Of a stretch of DNA of 64,000 nucleotides, positions 51,371 to 61,619 are shown piece after piece. The position numbers were made by a program, and so were the translations under genes. Location of the stretch: the NCBI RefSeq assembly GCF_032062135.1, contig NC_092859.1, positions 47,349,494-47,413,493 on the forward strand. The letters are read 5' to 3'. The first letter of the stretch is position 1. Every line of letters begins with the position of its first letter. The notes below the pieces were generated by a model. That model had not been told where the DNA came from. It worked only from the letters and a program-made list of their open reading frames with translations, and made no database searches. The DNA comes from Pyxicephalus adspersus. Lineage: Eukaryota > Chordata > Amphibia > Anura > Pyxicephalidae.

Positions 51371-54300
51371 CTAAGGCAAGTCTAGCGTGATCTCATCAAG
51401 TGTTGTCAGGAAAGATAGAAGTGAGCTTGATGTATCTGCAAAAAAAGTAAATACTTGCATTATTCATGGTGTTAATAATTTACACAGTTTAATGAAAAAA
51501 ACTTTTCTGTCCATAAGGAAAGGGGTTACTATTACAGTAAGATTAGATCTCATTTTATAAAAGTTACAGCACCACTGTAGTATAGCTTTCTTTTACACCT
51601 GACCAATGACTCCAATAGTAGCCAAGTTCATGGTTGTAAAGCTTGGCTTCACATTCTTTCCTAAGCTTGGGAGCAATTGCATCCCTTACCCTTAAATAAA
51701 GCAAATCTGAACACACATAACTGACCTAAAGTAGAGCCATTTCAGCGTTCATGGGAAATAGTGTACACAGTAAGCTGTCAAATATTGACCCCTATTCCCT
51801 TTGGCATTTTAAATAAATAAGCTGATTTGTACATAAACTAGATGCACCATTAGTGTTCTAGGTATTAGCCACTTTATGTAAATCACCAAGGCCTTTAATT
51901 CCTAGATTGTAAGCTCTTCTGGGCAGGGCCCTCTCCTCCTGTGTCACCCTCTTGTCATTCGCAACCCCTATTTGATGTACAACATAATCTGTTGGTGCTA
52001 TATAAATCCTGTTTAATAGTTACAAAGAATCTTTTAGTCTATATATAATTTAGAGGGAGATGTGTCTCCCTCTCAAAATAATCATTAACTTAACATATGT
52101 GGCATGTATTTTCTGCTAAGGTACATTTCATTCAATTATAGTAGTAATGTTAGAAAAGTGACTGTACACTGCTGGTCATAGGCATGAGGTTGCTCCCCCC
52201 CCCCCCCAAAAAAAAAAAAAATGTTCCACCCAGTATTCACACATTACTTCTAATGGATAAATTTTCTATTTGAATCCAATATGAAAAATCAGCAGGTCTG
52301 TGTGTTGTATTTGTGTTGCTGCTAGTAAGCAAATGAAAGTCTCAAATGTAGCCCTTCATAGAGAAGCTCCACTACCCCCCCCCAAATCAAAAACTTACTT
52401 GTGAAAATAGGAAACCACATTAGGCCATATTGAATTTAAAAGCCTACCTGACTCCCATTTAAAGTCTGGAATATCCATTGGAGCTGGCTCCTGGAACAAC
52501 AAACTAGCAGCGTCATTCTTGTGCACAAGAAGTGGAACTCCAGCAAGGCAGAGATGGCTCAGCTTGTGTTCTTCTGGGACATCAAAGGTTTCAAAATCTA
52601 AGAAGCAAAATAAGGAAACGTGAGCATTACTTAATGAAATGAGCAGTTTATGTTCTCCAATACAGAGTTAAGAAAATATTTGGGTCCCTTTTCCCCTGGA
52701 TTCCCTATAGGCAGGAGGATAAACCTCCAAACAAAGGAGTGGAGCACTGGCAAGACTAGGCATGTTGAGCGTATCATTTGCAAAGTGTTACACACATTGC
52801 CCATAATGGGCAAGAAGAACTCAATCCAAAGCTTTTCTATTACAACAATAGCAAGGGTTAGAATTGTCAATTTAGTCATGGATGTTCTCCTTTGCAGTCA
52901 CATGTCCAGTACCATTTCCCCACACTTGCCCAAGAGTATAGGACGACTCAATCCTGGTGTAAAACTTGGGTGGGAGATTATAGGTTGACTTTGCTTCTGT
53001 GAAATAGTATTCCTTACTACAGATTCTAGTACTAACCACAGCAATGCATCCCTCCCTTACTGTAAGGCTTTTCTACAGCCACTTTTTGAATCCCAAATGT
53101 AAAATTCTGGTCCCTGTCCAGGCCTCAGCCTCAACCCAACCAAGAACGCTTCATAAATGTAGCTACTTGCCTGATGGATCATAAGGAAGACACTTCTCAA
53201 TCTCAGGGTAGCTTTGTTTTCTAGATTTACGGCAGGTTTCAGAAATCTGGAATTGAAGATTCACCAATATCAAGCACTAGTTAAATTTTACATATTAGAA
53301 AAATCTTAATCCCAATTCAGCCATAATTTAATTTTGTCAAAAGAGTTTAGGTTCCACCATGTCCCCATTGGGGATACCAAACTGCCAAGTTTGTACACAA
53401 ACCCAAATCATAAGCTGGCATCTAGAAATTAATTCTGACAACTCCTTTACTTATCAAAGCTCCAGCTATGGGACATCCACAAGCTCCCTCCACTCTTCTC
53501 TAAGTTTTGATTGGCTGTGATATCATAACTTTAGAATTTGCTGAAATTATTCTGTGGCAGTTAAGAACCTGCAGCGCCAGAAGAGCTAGCATTCTATTCT
53601 GAGCCAACAAACCTGCCTGTTTATTAATTTTCAGACTGGATGTTAGTATGAAATGGTCATTTCATAATGCTGCAAATTTCAGGACTACTTTCCTGACCTT
53701 AATGGGATTTTTCTTCCATTCTGGTTCAACATAAAACCCAATTACATTAGCTTGCTGTTATAACAATTGTGAATATAAATCCCTTACAGGAGTTTAATGC
53801 TTCATCACCCTCTAAGCACTGTGTTCTCCCCACACCCTTTTAGCCGGGTGCACCACCCGGCACTTTTCAGTGACCTAGCTGTTTTTGAATGGTTACTGAA
53901 AAGTTGGGTCACAATACAAGGGCTGCCACCCACCTACAATTTCTTCCCACCCAGCTTTAACATTTTTCTGGGTTTAACACTGACATCTTAAATATACCAT
54001 GAGCTCACAAGCTAGCAAAATCCATTGAATACTTAGCCATGGTAAGAAAAAAAAAAATTGTTATCAAGGAGCAAAAGGTTTAGAACCACAATATTTGTAT
54101 ACTGCTGTTTGTGTAACTTCTATTGTTGACAGTAGAGGATAGAGGTCCAAAGGAGGCGTAAAAGCTGGTCATCCAAGTTCAGATGACAGAAGCATAATAC
54201 CTGCTTGGTAACTGGCACAGACTTCTTCACTTTAAGGACATCTTTCTGGCATGGAACAGCTGTGCCGACAACCTGTTTGTTGACATTTCCCAGAGCTTTC

Positions 54301-54946
54301 CTTGGATTCACCACAGTGTCAGACCTACCAAACACTTTTCCTGGATGGCTTTTGAAGAGTGTGTTTGCTTTACAATAGAATAAAAAAAAAATATATAAAT
54401 ATGTGCATGATTGTGTACACACCATAGAACAGTTTAAAGATATTAACAAAGAATAACTTAAATCCATTACAGTTTTGTTAGACTTTTTTTGTTGTCCCAG
54501 ACAGCTACAAACCTTCACTTGCAGGAAAGGCCAAAGGCAAGTCATGTTTAATACAACAATACAAGTGCTACAAAGTAAGCTAAACAAAGCTTGTGTGTTC
54601 AAAAGATCCTCGTAGTTAGTCTCTGGCCCCAAACACCATCACTGGCTGCAATAGCCACCATATTTAGCACCAATACTAGCACTTAGTCTTATGGCAAGCA
54701 GCAGTAAGCAAAGATTGCATCTGCCCCGAGACAGGAAACACTATCTCGAACAAACCACAAATTGTACAAACGTTCACCCAAAACCCTTTTGATAGTGGGA
54801 AAGCAATAGAAACTTACTGTAACTACTGTAACTAAAAATGAGCCATTAGAATACTCACCAGACTTGATTTGGTTCAAGCGATTCTTTGACAGGGTAGTAG
54901 AGGCAACATTTATGTTCTCTTGGTCAACAAAAATCATAGTTTCCAT
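51371..54946 (-). CDS. pttg1: Securin (PTTG1) copy C, 181 aa, diverged
   Basis: Separase inhibitor paralogue. Coding exons: 54859-54946, 54201-54367, 53171-53246, 52448-52597 and 51371-51435, total 182 in-frame codons with stop. Exon phases and the GC donor after the third coding exon match A and B. It is the most diverged of the three complete copies: the first exon reads METMIFVDQENINVAS, differing from B at nine of 29 residues. D-box RKALGNVN is followed by KQVVGTAVP. Segment SYPEIEKCLPYDP is kept. FETFDVPEEHKLSHL and GVPLLVHKND follow, then a two-codon shortening (AASLLFQEPAP). The end is LDLP followed by TAG where A and D continue with GAA/GAG ATG, so the last four to five residues are lost. 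Still open throughout; a functional protein is plausible. Confidence 0.93.
51905..52015 (-). repeat. R1 SINE-like repeat in intron of securin copy C
   Basis: Reverse-strand R1: AACAGGATTTATATAGCACC, then a degraded GTTGTACATCAAATAGGGGT, GAGGGCCCTGCCCAGAAGAG, CTTACAATCTAG. Lies in the last coding intron of copy C. Confidence 0.85.
53815..53975. repeat. Palindrome-rich dispersed repeat upstream of the third coding exon of copy C
   Basis: GCCGGGTGCACCACCCGGC is a near-perfect palindrome, followed by CTTTTCAGTGACCTAGCTG and, inverted, ACTGAAAAGTTGGGTCAC. It looks like a short non-autonomous element in the intron between 53246 and 54201, which is why this intron is longer than in A and B. Confidence 0.5.
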
Positions 54947-55926
54947 TTTTCACCTAAAGAAAAAAAAAAAACCATGTCCAATTATGGCAAGGCATATCCC
55001 TAACCTGAAAGTAGTTACTCACACATGAAGTTTCACTTCTGAAGTGTAACAGTAAACAAATAAAAATAACTTTCTAAGTTTACTTTCAGGTGACTAGTGC
55101 TTTAAATAAGCTCAAATAACTTAATTGGCAATTAGAAACTCCATTAACTTGAATAGTGTAACAATTGCCATGCTTGGGAGATGTGTAGGCAGCCCATGAC
55201 CATCTATCTCCATTGTAGCCTTTAGCATGCACAGCTAATGACCTGTAAAATGGCAACCATACCAATAACCACAATATAATGTGGCAGCTGAAGTAAGGAA
55301 AGCCAGGTCAACTATGAAATTGACATTGTCACTTTACCAAGCAAGTTATATGATCATATTTGTGAAATCCAAGAACACCACAAACCCAATGCTTAAAAAA
55401 CCCCATGTACATGATGATCCTATGATTAGCCTTTCCATAAAATCATCTCCACATGTACAACCACCATCATGTTTTATTTACAGTCAAGGAATAAAGAGGT
55501 ATAAATCCTACAAATCCTGAACCCAATCAAGTTTATTTGGCCAGCCATGTACCTCATTAGGATACTGTGGGTGTCCCAGATCCCATAGTCCCAAGAGAAC
55601 CTAAAATGTTCAGTTGTCACCCCTCCAAGCACTGTTTTTGGTTCCTTCAATAAAGCATTTTCCTTCTGATACATATACTTATATAGAGTATAGAACAGAA
55701 AGCAGAGGAAGCACCCACAATGGGGTAAAACTTAAAGGGAAACCCATCATAACCAACACCTGTCAGGTTCTATAACCTGAGCACTGCTCCAGGTACAAAA
55801 CTAAAACCTTACTTCCTCTTTCAATACAAGGAGTAACATGACAGTAATAAAATTCACACCTAACACTACTAGGACAGTAAAGAGACATGAAACACCCATA
55901 ATGGGAGCCACTAGCCATCCTCTTAC

Positions 55927-55995
55927 CTGGAAAGACTCAGCCTACACAGCCACCAAAACCCACACACCGCTTGTCCAAAGTAACCTATAATGAGA
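55927..55995 (-). other. Probable non-coding first exon, securin copy C
   Basis: Donor CCAG|GTAAGA after 55927 on the - strand, identical to copy A. The 5' limit is estimated. Confidence 0.6.
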
Positions 55996-56011
55996 GTGCT
56001 ATCCTGCCAGC

Positions 56012-56130
56012 CTTTTAAATCACAAACTCCTCGCTGATTGGCCACACGCTGGACTGCTTTTTTAATTGGTCAAATCCTCAGATATCCTCTTGTTTGTATT
56101 GGATGAGGATCGGGGAATTGCCGCACCTGA
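56012..56130 (-). promoter_or_regulatory. Promoter of securin copy C: three CCAAT boxes
   Basis: CCAAT on the - strand at 56037-56041, 56065-56069 and 56098-56102: spacing 28 and 33, exactly as in copy A. The element nearer the gene reads GATTTAAAAGG and contains TTTAAA, closer to a CHR-like core than in A or B. Confidence 0.6.
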
Positions 56131-56269
56131 GTTCACAGGTGTTTATATTTCCAGCTGTCCTATAATAGGCTGCAATGGGGAAACAATCTGATACTTTATA
56201 TATGCATAATATCATAGTGCTAGAATGACATTACAGAGCTATAGGGGATCCATGGACAGGAAGGAAACT

Positions 56270-56609
56270 GAGAATAGTGCTGTCATATAAAGGGGAGGGC
56301 ATGGGGTAACTATGTGGTTTGTAATATGAAGAGTATATTGCAGTATATATTGCAGAGGGTAAGGTCATAGATTGTGCAGTGCAGGAGAAGGCATGGAATG
56401 CAAATTCAATGAAAGAAACAGGGAACTATGTAGTATAAATCAGTTACATGTAGTTAAAGTGAATCTATCACCTCATATGTATCATTAAATAAAACTGTGA
56501 TTTTCCTTTTTTTTTTATTTAATTTATATTGGGAAGGTTAAACGGAAACATACAGTGTACAGAAACAAACATAATGATCATTTAGGTTCTAGACAATATA
56601 ACAATCATA
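56270..56609. other. Intergenic upstream of securin copy C
   Basis: No feature recognised beyond the end of the promoter homology at GGATCCATGGACAGGAAGG. Confidence 0.4.
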
Positions 56610-56762
56610 AATTATTATTAATATTATTAATAAACAGGATTTGTATAGCGCGAACATATTACGCAGCGCTGTACATTAAATAGGGCTTGCAAATGACAGA
56701 CTAATACAGACAGTGATACAGGAGGAGAGGACCCTGCCCCGAAGAGCTTACAATCTAGTAGA
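56610..56762 (+). repeat. R1 SINE-like repeat
   Basis: (ATT)n, AATAAACAGGATTTGTATAG, CGCGAACATATTACGCAGCG, CTGTACATTAAATAGGGC, GCAAATGACAGACTAATACA, GAGGACCCTGCCCCGAAGAG, TTACAATCTAGTAG. Nearly full-length short form. Confidence 0.9.
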
Positions 56763-58483
56763 TACAACTAAGTACTTTTAAAAAAAAATGTTTGGGGAAG
56801 ACCCCTCTTCTTACGCGGCAGTAAAAACTAAATGGGAAACCTGCATTCTCCTGGGATAGGAGGGCTGCTCCTTACTTGTATGCCCAAGATCGGGCATGCA
56901 TCATCAGGGGCTTTCTTATAATCTACAACAAATTCATGCAGCTCGTTTGTTTAAAAGTTTTTCAGGAAGACATGTCATCTGATCCAACGCCTGCACAGTA
57001 CTGGTTCGGGTGACGTGAGAAGAACCCAGTAGATGGCGGACCTGGACACAAGGGCGAGTGCTGGAAAAAAAGGAAAGCATTTATTCTACATGCTTTTTTT
57101 TCAAGACATTAGTTACGTGCCCAATACATGTCTTCTTATTAGGAAGGAAATTCTGTAAGGATAACTACTTATAAGTAGAGTACTATCATCCTTTGCCCCC
57201 CCCCTGCACTTAAGAAATGTAAAATTCACTCCCTATATAGGTTGGATAATTTTCTACATATAATATTTATGGCTCACTGCATCCCTGGCTCTGATCTTCC
57301 CAGTAAACAAACAGCAGTGTGCTACAGGGCTATTTGCCAGGAGTACTTCCAGGTGTCATTGAAACCCCCTTTATTGTTTCCTAGGAGGTGGGGTGGATGG
57401 GGCAATGACTATCTGTACCGTATAAGTAGAGTTATTCTTTAACCCATGATGTATCAGGTATCTAGTATCCTGCTCCGCTTTTTATATCTCATTCTAAAAT
57501 TCTTACATTTTGTTACATTTCGATCACAGTTTTAACTCTTCAGTATTTCAGTATTTCTTATATAAGCCTTGGATCTCTTGGGCTATGTTCACACTGGCCA
57601 AGAAGATGCAGTGTGTTTACAGCTTTCTCATGTCTGGGAACTGCTACCTACTAGGAAACTGTCAAATGTGTGGATGTTGATTCTTTAGGAACTAGTACTG
57701 TGATGCAAGTGACCAAGTGCCATCCACAGGGATTTAAATATTGTACATTAAGGGTGCCACCCTATGGCCCGAGGAGCTGCCAGATCCAACCCTTTGCTCC
57801 TTGTCTTGCAGGAATGGGGCGCATACATATGCTGTTTCTCCAGGAGACCGTGCTGCCAACAGAGGGAACATGCTCAGTGTGAGTTCCATGACAGTGAACG
57901 TGTACTTTAGACCTGGCTATGGCTGCTTCCTGCCCACCTTGTACTGTGAGATAATCCCAGCAGCAGCATGGGAGCTGTCTCTGTGTCCCAATGTATAAAC
58001 CTTCACATCTCCTACACCCAGTGTCATATGAACATAAAATTTGCAGGGTACACAGGGGTTCCTAAGAGCTGTTACTAAATCAAAATTTCAGTTCCCTAAA
58101 CATAACAACTTTGCTAGATATGGGGTCACAAGCAAAAAATACTAAAAAAAAACAGGGTTATTTTCACAAAAAGAGGGGATATTTCAAGACCAGGGTCCCC
58201 AAATTGAGTTTGCATGTTAGGGGCCCCCGGGGAACACTTCCACGGCAAAGAGATTTAGGATACTCTCAGTTTGCACTGAGCTGTGGTGCCCCAAATATAG
58301 ACTTGCTCATTCATAAAACTTCAAAGCTGTGTTCAGACTGGCGGTGAGATGGTGTGGTTACGCCTTTTTCATGCCATGGATCCCTGCCTAGAAGGAGACA
58401 CTCAGTACTACTCACTGCCGCCTGGAGTCAAATCCGCAGATGCTGCTGGGCGAGGGACTGAGCGGTTGGTGGGGTGCCTGTTA
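56763..58483. other. Intergenic with duplicated segment and dispersed-repeat pieces
   Basis: 57110-57590 is similar to 38816-39080 upstream of copy A. GGGCTATGTTCACACTGG (57579) and GCTGTGTTCAGACTGGCGG (58326) are two starts of one dispersed family. No gene is supported. Confidence 0.45.
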
Positions 58484-59160
58484 CACATAGCTGGCCACTT
58501 ACCTCCTGTAAAGCCCAATTTCTCTGGAACAGAGTGATGTTGACAACTGAAAATGTAGGAGCCAGTAAGAAAATGTTTTTTGCCCCTTCCCTCTTAAATT
58601 TTATACCCATCATATCATGCTACCCTGTCACACATAGCTATCCCCCTACTCTATTTGAACCCCAATTTGTCTGTAAGAAAAGGAAAATGTAACTGTAACC
58701 TCCTAAACATACATCACTTCCGTGCCATCCCATGATACAAAAACTATACCCATCATACCGCTCTACCCTGTCACACATAGCTGGTCACTTACCTTCTGTG
58801 AACCCTAATTTCTCCTTACCAGTAGAGTGAAATGAAGGATAAATGTGGAACTCTTGTGGCTACCCCCCCTCACTAAAATGTATCACTCCTACCATACCAT
58901 GGTGCCGTCACATACAAATGACCGCTTACGTTCTTTGAATTCCAATTTCTTCTTAAAGGGGATCTGTAGGTGTATTAAAATGTAGAAGCCACTCTTGTGG
59001 CCAACCTCCCCTAGCAATTTATTGCTGCGGCGCCATCACGAGATATCAAAATCTATACCTATCATATCGTGCTACCCTGTCACACATATCTGGCCACTTA
59101 CCTTCTGTGATTCATAATTTCTCAGGAACGGAGAGATGCAGGGCCTGAAGATGTAGTAGT
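58484..59160. repeat. Diverged tandem repeat, about five units of 137-172 bp
   Basis: Units start CACATAGCTGGCCACTTACC at 58484 and restart at 58631, 58774, 58911 and 59083. Each carries TTCTGTGAA..CCAATTTCTC near the start and CTACCCTGTCA or GTGCCGTCA at the end. Unit lengths are 147, 143, 137 and 172. The sequence inside has diverged, so the array is old. Short frames across it are accidental. Confidence 0.75.
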
Positions 59161-59440
59161 AAGAACATGTACCCTTTGATTATCTGTCACATGAATTGCA
59201 TTTCTCTGGAAGTACTCATTGCAAAGATTTTGGGGTACAAAGAAGGTTAGTGTCCCCCTATAACTGACAGAACGCATTGTATGGTGTAGTCTCTGCTCTT
59301 TGGTACAGGAATGGTGAGCAATATGACTGGCCAGCACTTTATGATAGATTTAGTTTTGTATCGTTCAATAATAAAAGATCACATTAATAAAATGAGCATT
59401 AAATGGTTTGTGCAACCTGAGGTGGTATATAGTACATGTG

Positions 59441-59690
59441 TCAAAGTGTAACTAAACTGTCCCCATCCTTTTGTTCCTTGTTGTGATTTTTGGCCATTTG
59501 GATTGGCCAGGCGGGGATGATGTAATAAACGGGTTCATTTAGTCCCGGCAATCAAAGGAAAAGCCGGGCTGAGCTGTGCATGGTAGACTTGCTGTGTTTT
59601 GACTGGTAGGTCATTTTTAGGGTGCATTATTTTTTTATTGTAATCCTGTAAATGTAAGGTTCTACTTTTTATGTAACCGGTATTCTTTAA
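59441..59690 (+). repeat. Interspersed repeat (family R2)
   Basis: Shares TGGCCAT..GGATTGGCCAGGCGGGG and CATTTAGTCCCGG with the block at 8211-8510. Ends are approximate. Confidence 0.5.
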
Positions 59691-60557
59691 TCCTAAATCC
59701 TAAGTAAATTAAGCTTATAATTGAAATGGCATTCTTGGGATTGTTTTCACATATGGTTGTGCTCTGTGCTATAACTGATCACTTCTGCAGGCCCTGGTGG
59801 TGATGCTTCCCAAGCAAGGCACATATATCACATGCGATTATTGCTTTCTTTATTCTAGTTACTTAACTACTGTTCGCTCACAGTTAGATTTGCTTATTCT
59901 CCATTCTGTTTATACTAACATAGCAAAGGTCCATGTTATAGTCTTGTATGTATGAAAAATTTCTGCCTAAGATACAATAGGATGCCTCTTTGCCATTTTT
60001 AGTCACCACTGAAAAGCAGTAAGTTACGCCATTCAAGTCATGATTGTTGTAATTATCACTTAAAAAGGTATTACGGTTCCTCTGTTCTCTATATGTAGAA
60101 ACCTGTTGTCACTTTGATAGATCAAGCTAGTTTTTTTTAAAAGCAAACAAGGTGTTAGAAGTGGTGAACAAATTCAAGGGATTTGTTGTGTCTATGCTGC
60201 ACCCAGAAAATTATTTTAAATTCCTTATAATTTGTGCACTTCCTGAACTGCAATGTTACCTCTGCCTCTGAAGCTGGTGTCACTGTTGTGGAGTAAGCAT
60301 TTTTGTGAGATCAGCACTGCTCGATGTTCACCTTGCAGTGCTGGTCCCTGTGCTACTTGTATTCATTTGCTTTAAAGGACATTTTTTTCCCCTTCCCTCC
60401 CACCTAGATCTGTCTTCTCCCCTCCAAGAGCTATTGCCTACTTTGCATTCTAGTAGTTTCCTTTGGACCCATACCATGTGCCTCACATTTACAGTATTCT
60501 GTAATACCTTGACCCAATACTATGGTACCTCCATTATAAAAAGTGATTGAAACTATA
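59691..60557. other. Intergenic, nothing recognised
   Basis: No supported feature. Confidence 0.4.
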
Positions 60558-61040
60558 CAGGGTGTCCCAAAAGTCACTAAAAACTTTCTGAATGATACTT
60601 GGAAAAAAAATAGAAATAAAGCGAGACTTGAGGCCACTTAGGCTTTGCAGTTTTTGTAGGTGTATCACTACCTTAACCTCCCTAGTGGTCCGATTCCGGC
60701 CGTATTTCCATGCAAAAAGCAGTACCATTTTTTTTGCATGGAAATTCATTTTACATTGGGGGCCTATAGTTCTTAGGCATAACTCATGGACAAATGTCTA
60801 ATAGTGGATAAAAGAATCCACACGGCCCGCAGCAAAATCAGGAAAGAGATGCTGCAAAATCTTGGGAGAGGCTTATGTCCAAAAGGTGATGGAAGTTGTC
60901 AAAAATGGAGGCACCCATGTGAAGGAATACAACTAGTCCATAAGGTGTTTGAACATGATGGCAAGCCTATCAAGTTAAACTGCAACAAATCTTTTGTTGA
61001 TGCTAAGAATATGAATAAACTGCTAAGTAATTTTTAGGAA
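60558..61040 (+). pseudogene. Possible IS630/Tc1-type transposon remnant with nested MITE piece
   Basis: Begins CAGGGTGTCCCAAAAGT, a terminal motif I associate with some mariner-like elements. The downstream part (about 60815-60955) codes a short degenerate stretch (KVMEVVKNGGTHVKEYN) that vaguely resembles a transposase C-terminus. Between them, 60672-60790 is the left part of the TTAA-type MITE family (TTAACCTCCCTAGTGG, CATGCAAAAAGCAGTACC). The assignment is tentative. Confidence 0.35.
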
Positions 61041-61105
61041 TTCATTAAAAGTGTATAGTGACATTTGTCAGATTCATAGTACTGTTCTAGATACCTCCTT
61101 TTACT

Positions 61106-61126
61106 CCCCCCCCCCCCCCCCCCCCC
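61106..61126. repeat. (C)21 homopolymer
   Basis: Twenty-one consecutive C on the + strand, just past the 3' end of securin copy D. Confidence 0.95.
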
Positions 61127-61559
61127 TCCATGTTCCATATGTACTGTGCTGTACGTTTTGATATGTCAATCCTTGATTGGATCATGGGTAAAAGGGAAAA
61201 AAAAAATATAAAAGTTTTACACACAAAACTGTCCCAGGGACCAATTTCAAATGTATCTAATCCTTATCACATGCTTGTACTGTATATTTTTAATATTAAT
61301 AGGCTGGCAATTTTGCATAGGAGTCTATAGAAACTGGGCCCCTAATGATAAGCAGGAATTGCTTGATCACTGTTCTATTAAGTGAGCACCTCAAGTTCAG
61401 ATATGAACACCCACAAATTCCAGTAATTTAAATGCCCCATAAGAACTGAAACTCTATAGACCACAAAATGTGTTCAGAAACTTGAGTTGTCTGGCATGGG
61501 CAATGAGATTCCCTTACAAAAGTATAGCAAAGGCCATTATGGTTTATATAAAGTCAACA

Positions 61560-61565
61560 TTTATT
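61560..61565 (-). terminator. Polyadenylation signal, securin copy D
   Basis: AATAAA on the - strand in TTTAAATAAATG, 55 bases past the stop, in the context shared with A-C. Confidence 0.7.
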
Positions 61566-61619
61566 TAAAAAAATATATAGAGTAAAAAGAAGGCATACAA
61601 AAAACAAAAACAAACAATG

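Noticed and set aside
33823..54946. Securin copies A-C as retrocopies
   Set aside because: All retain four coding introns at the same positions and phases plus a shared promoter, so they are DNA-level duplicates.
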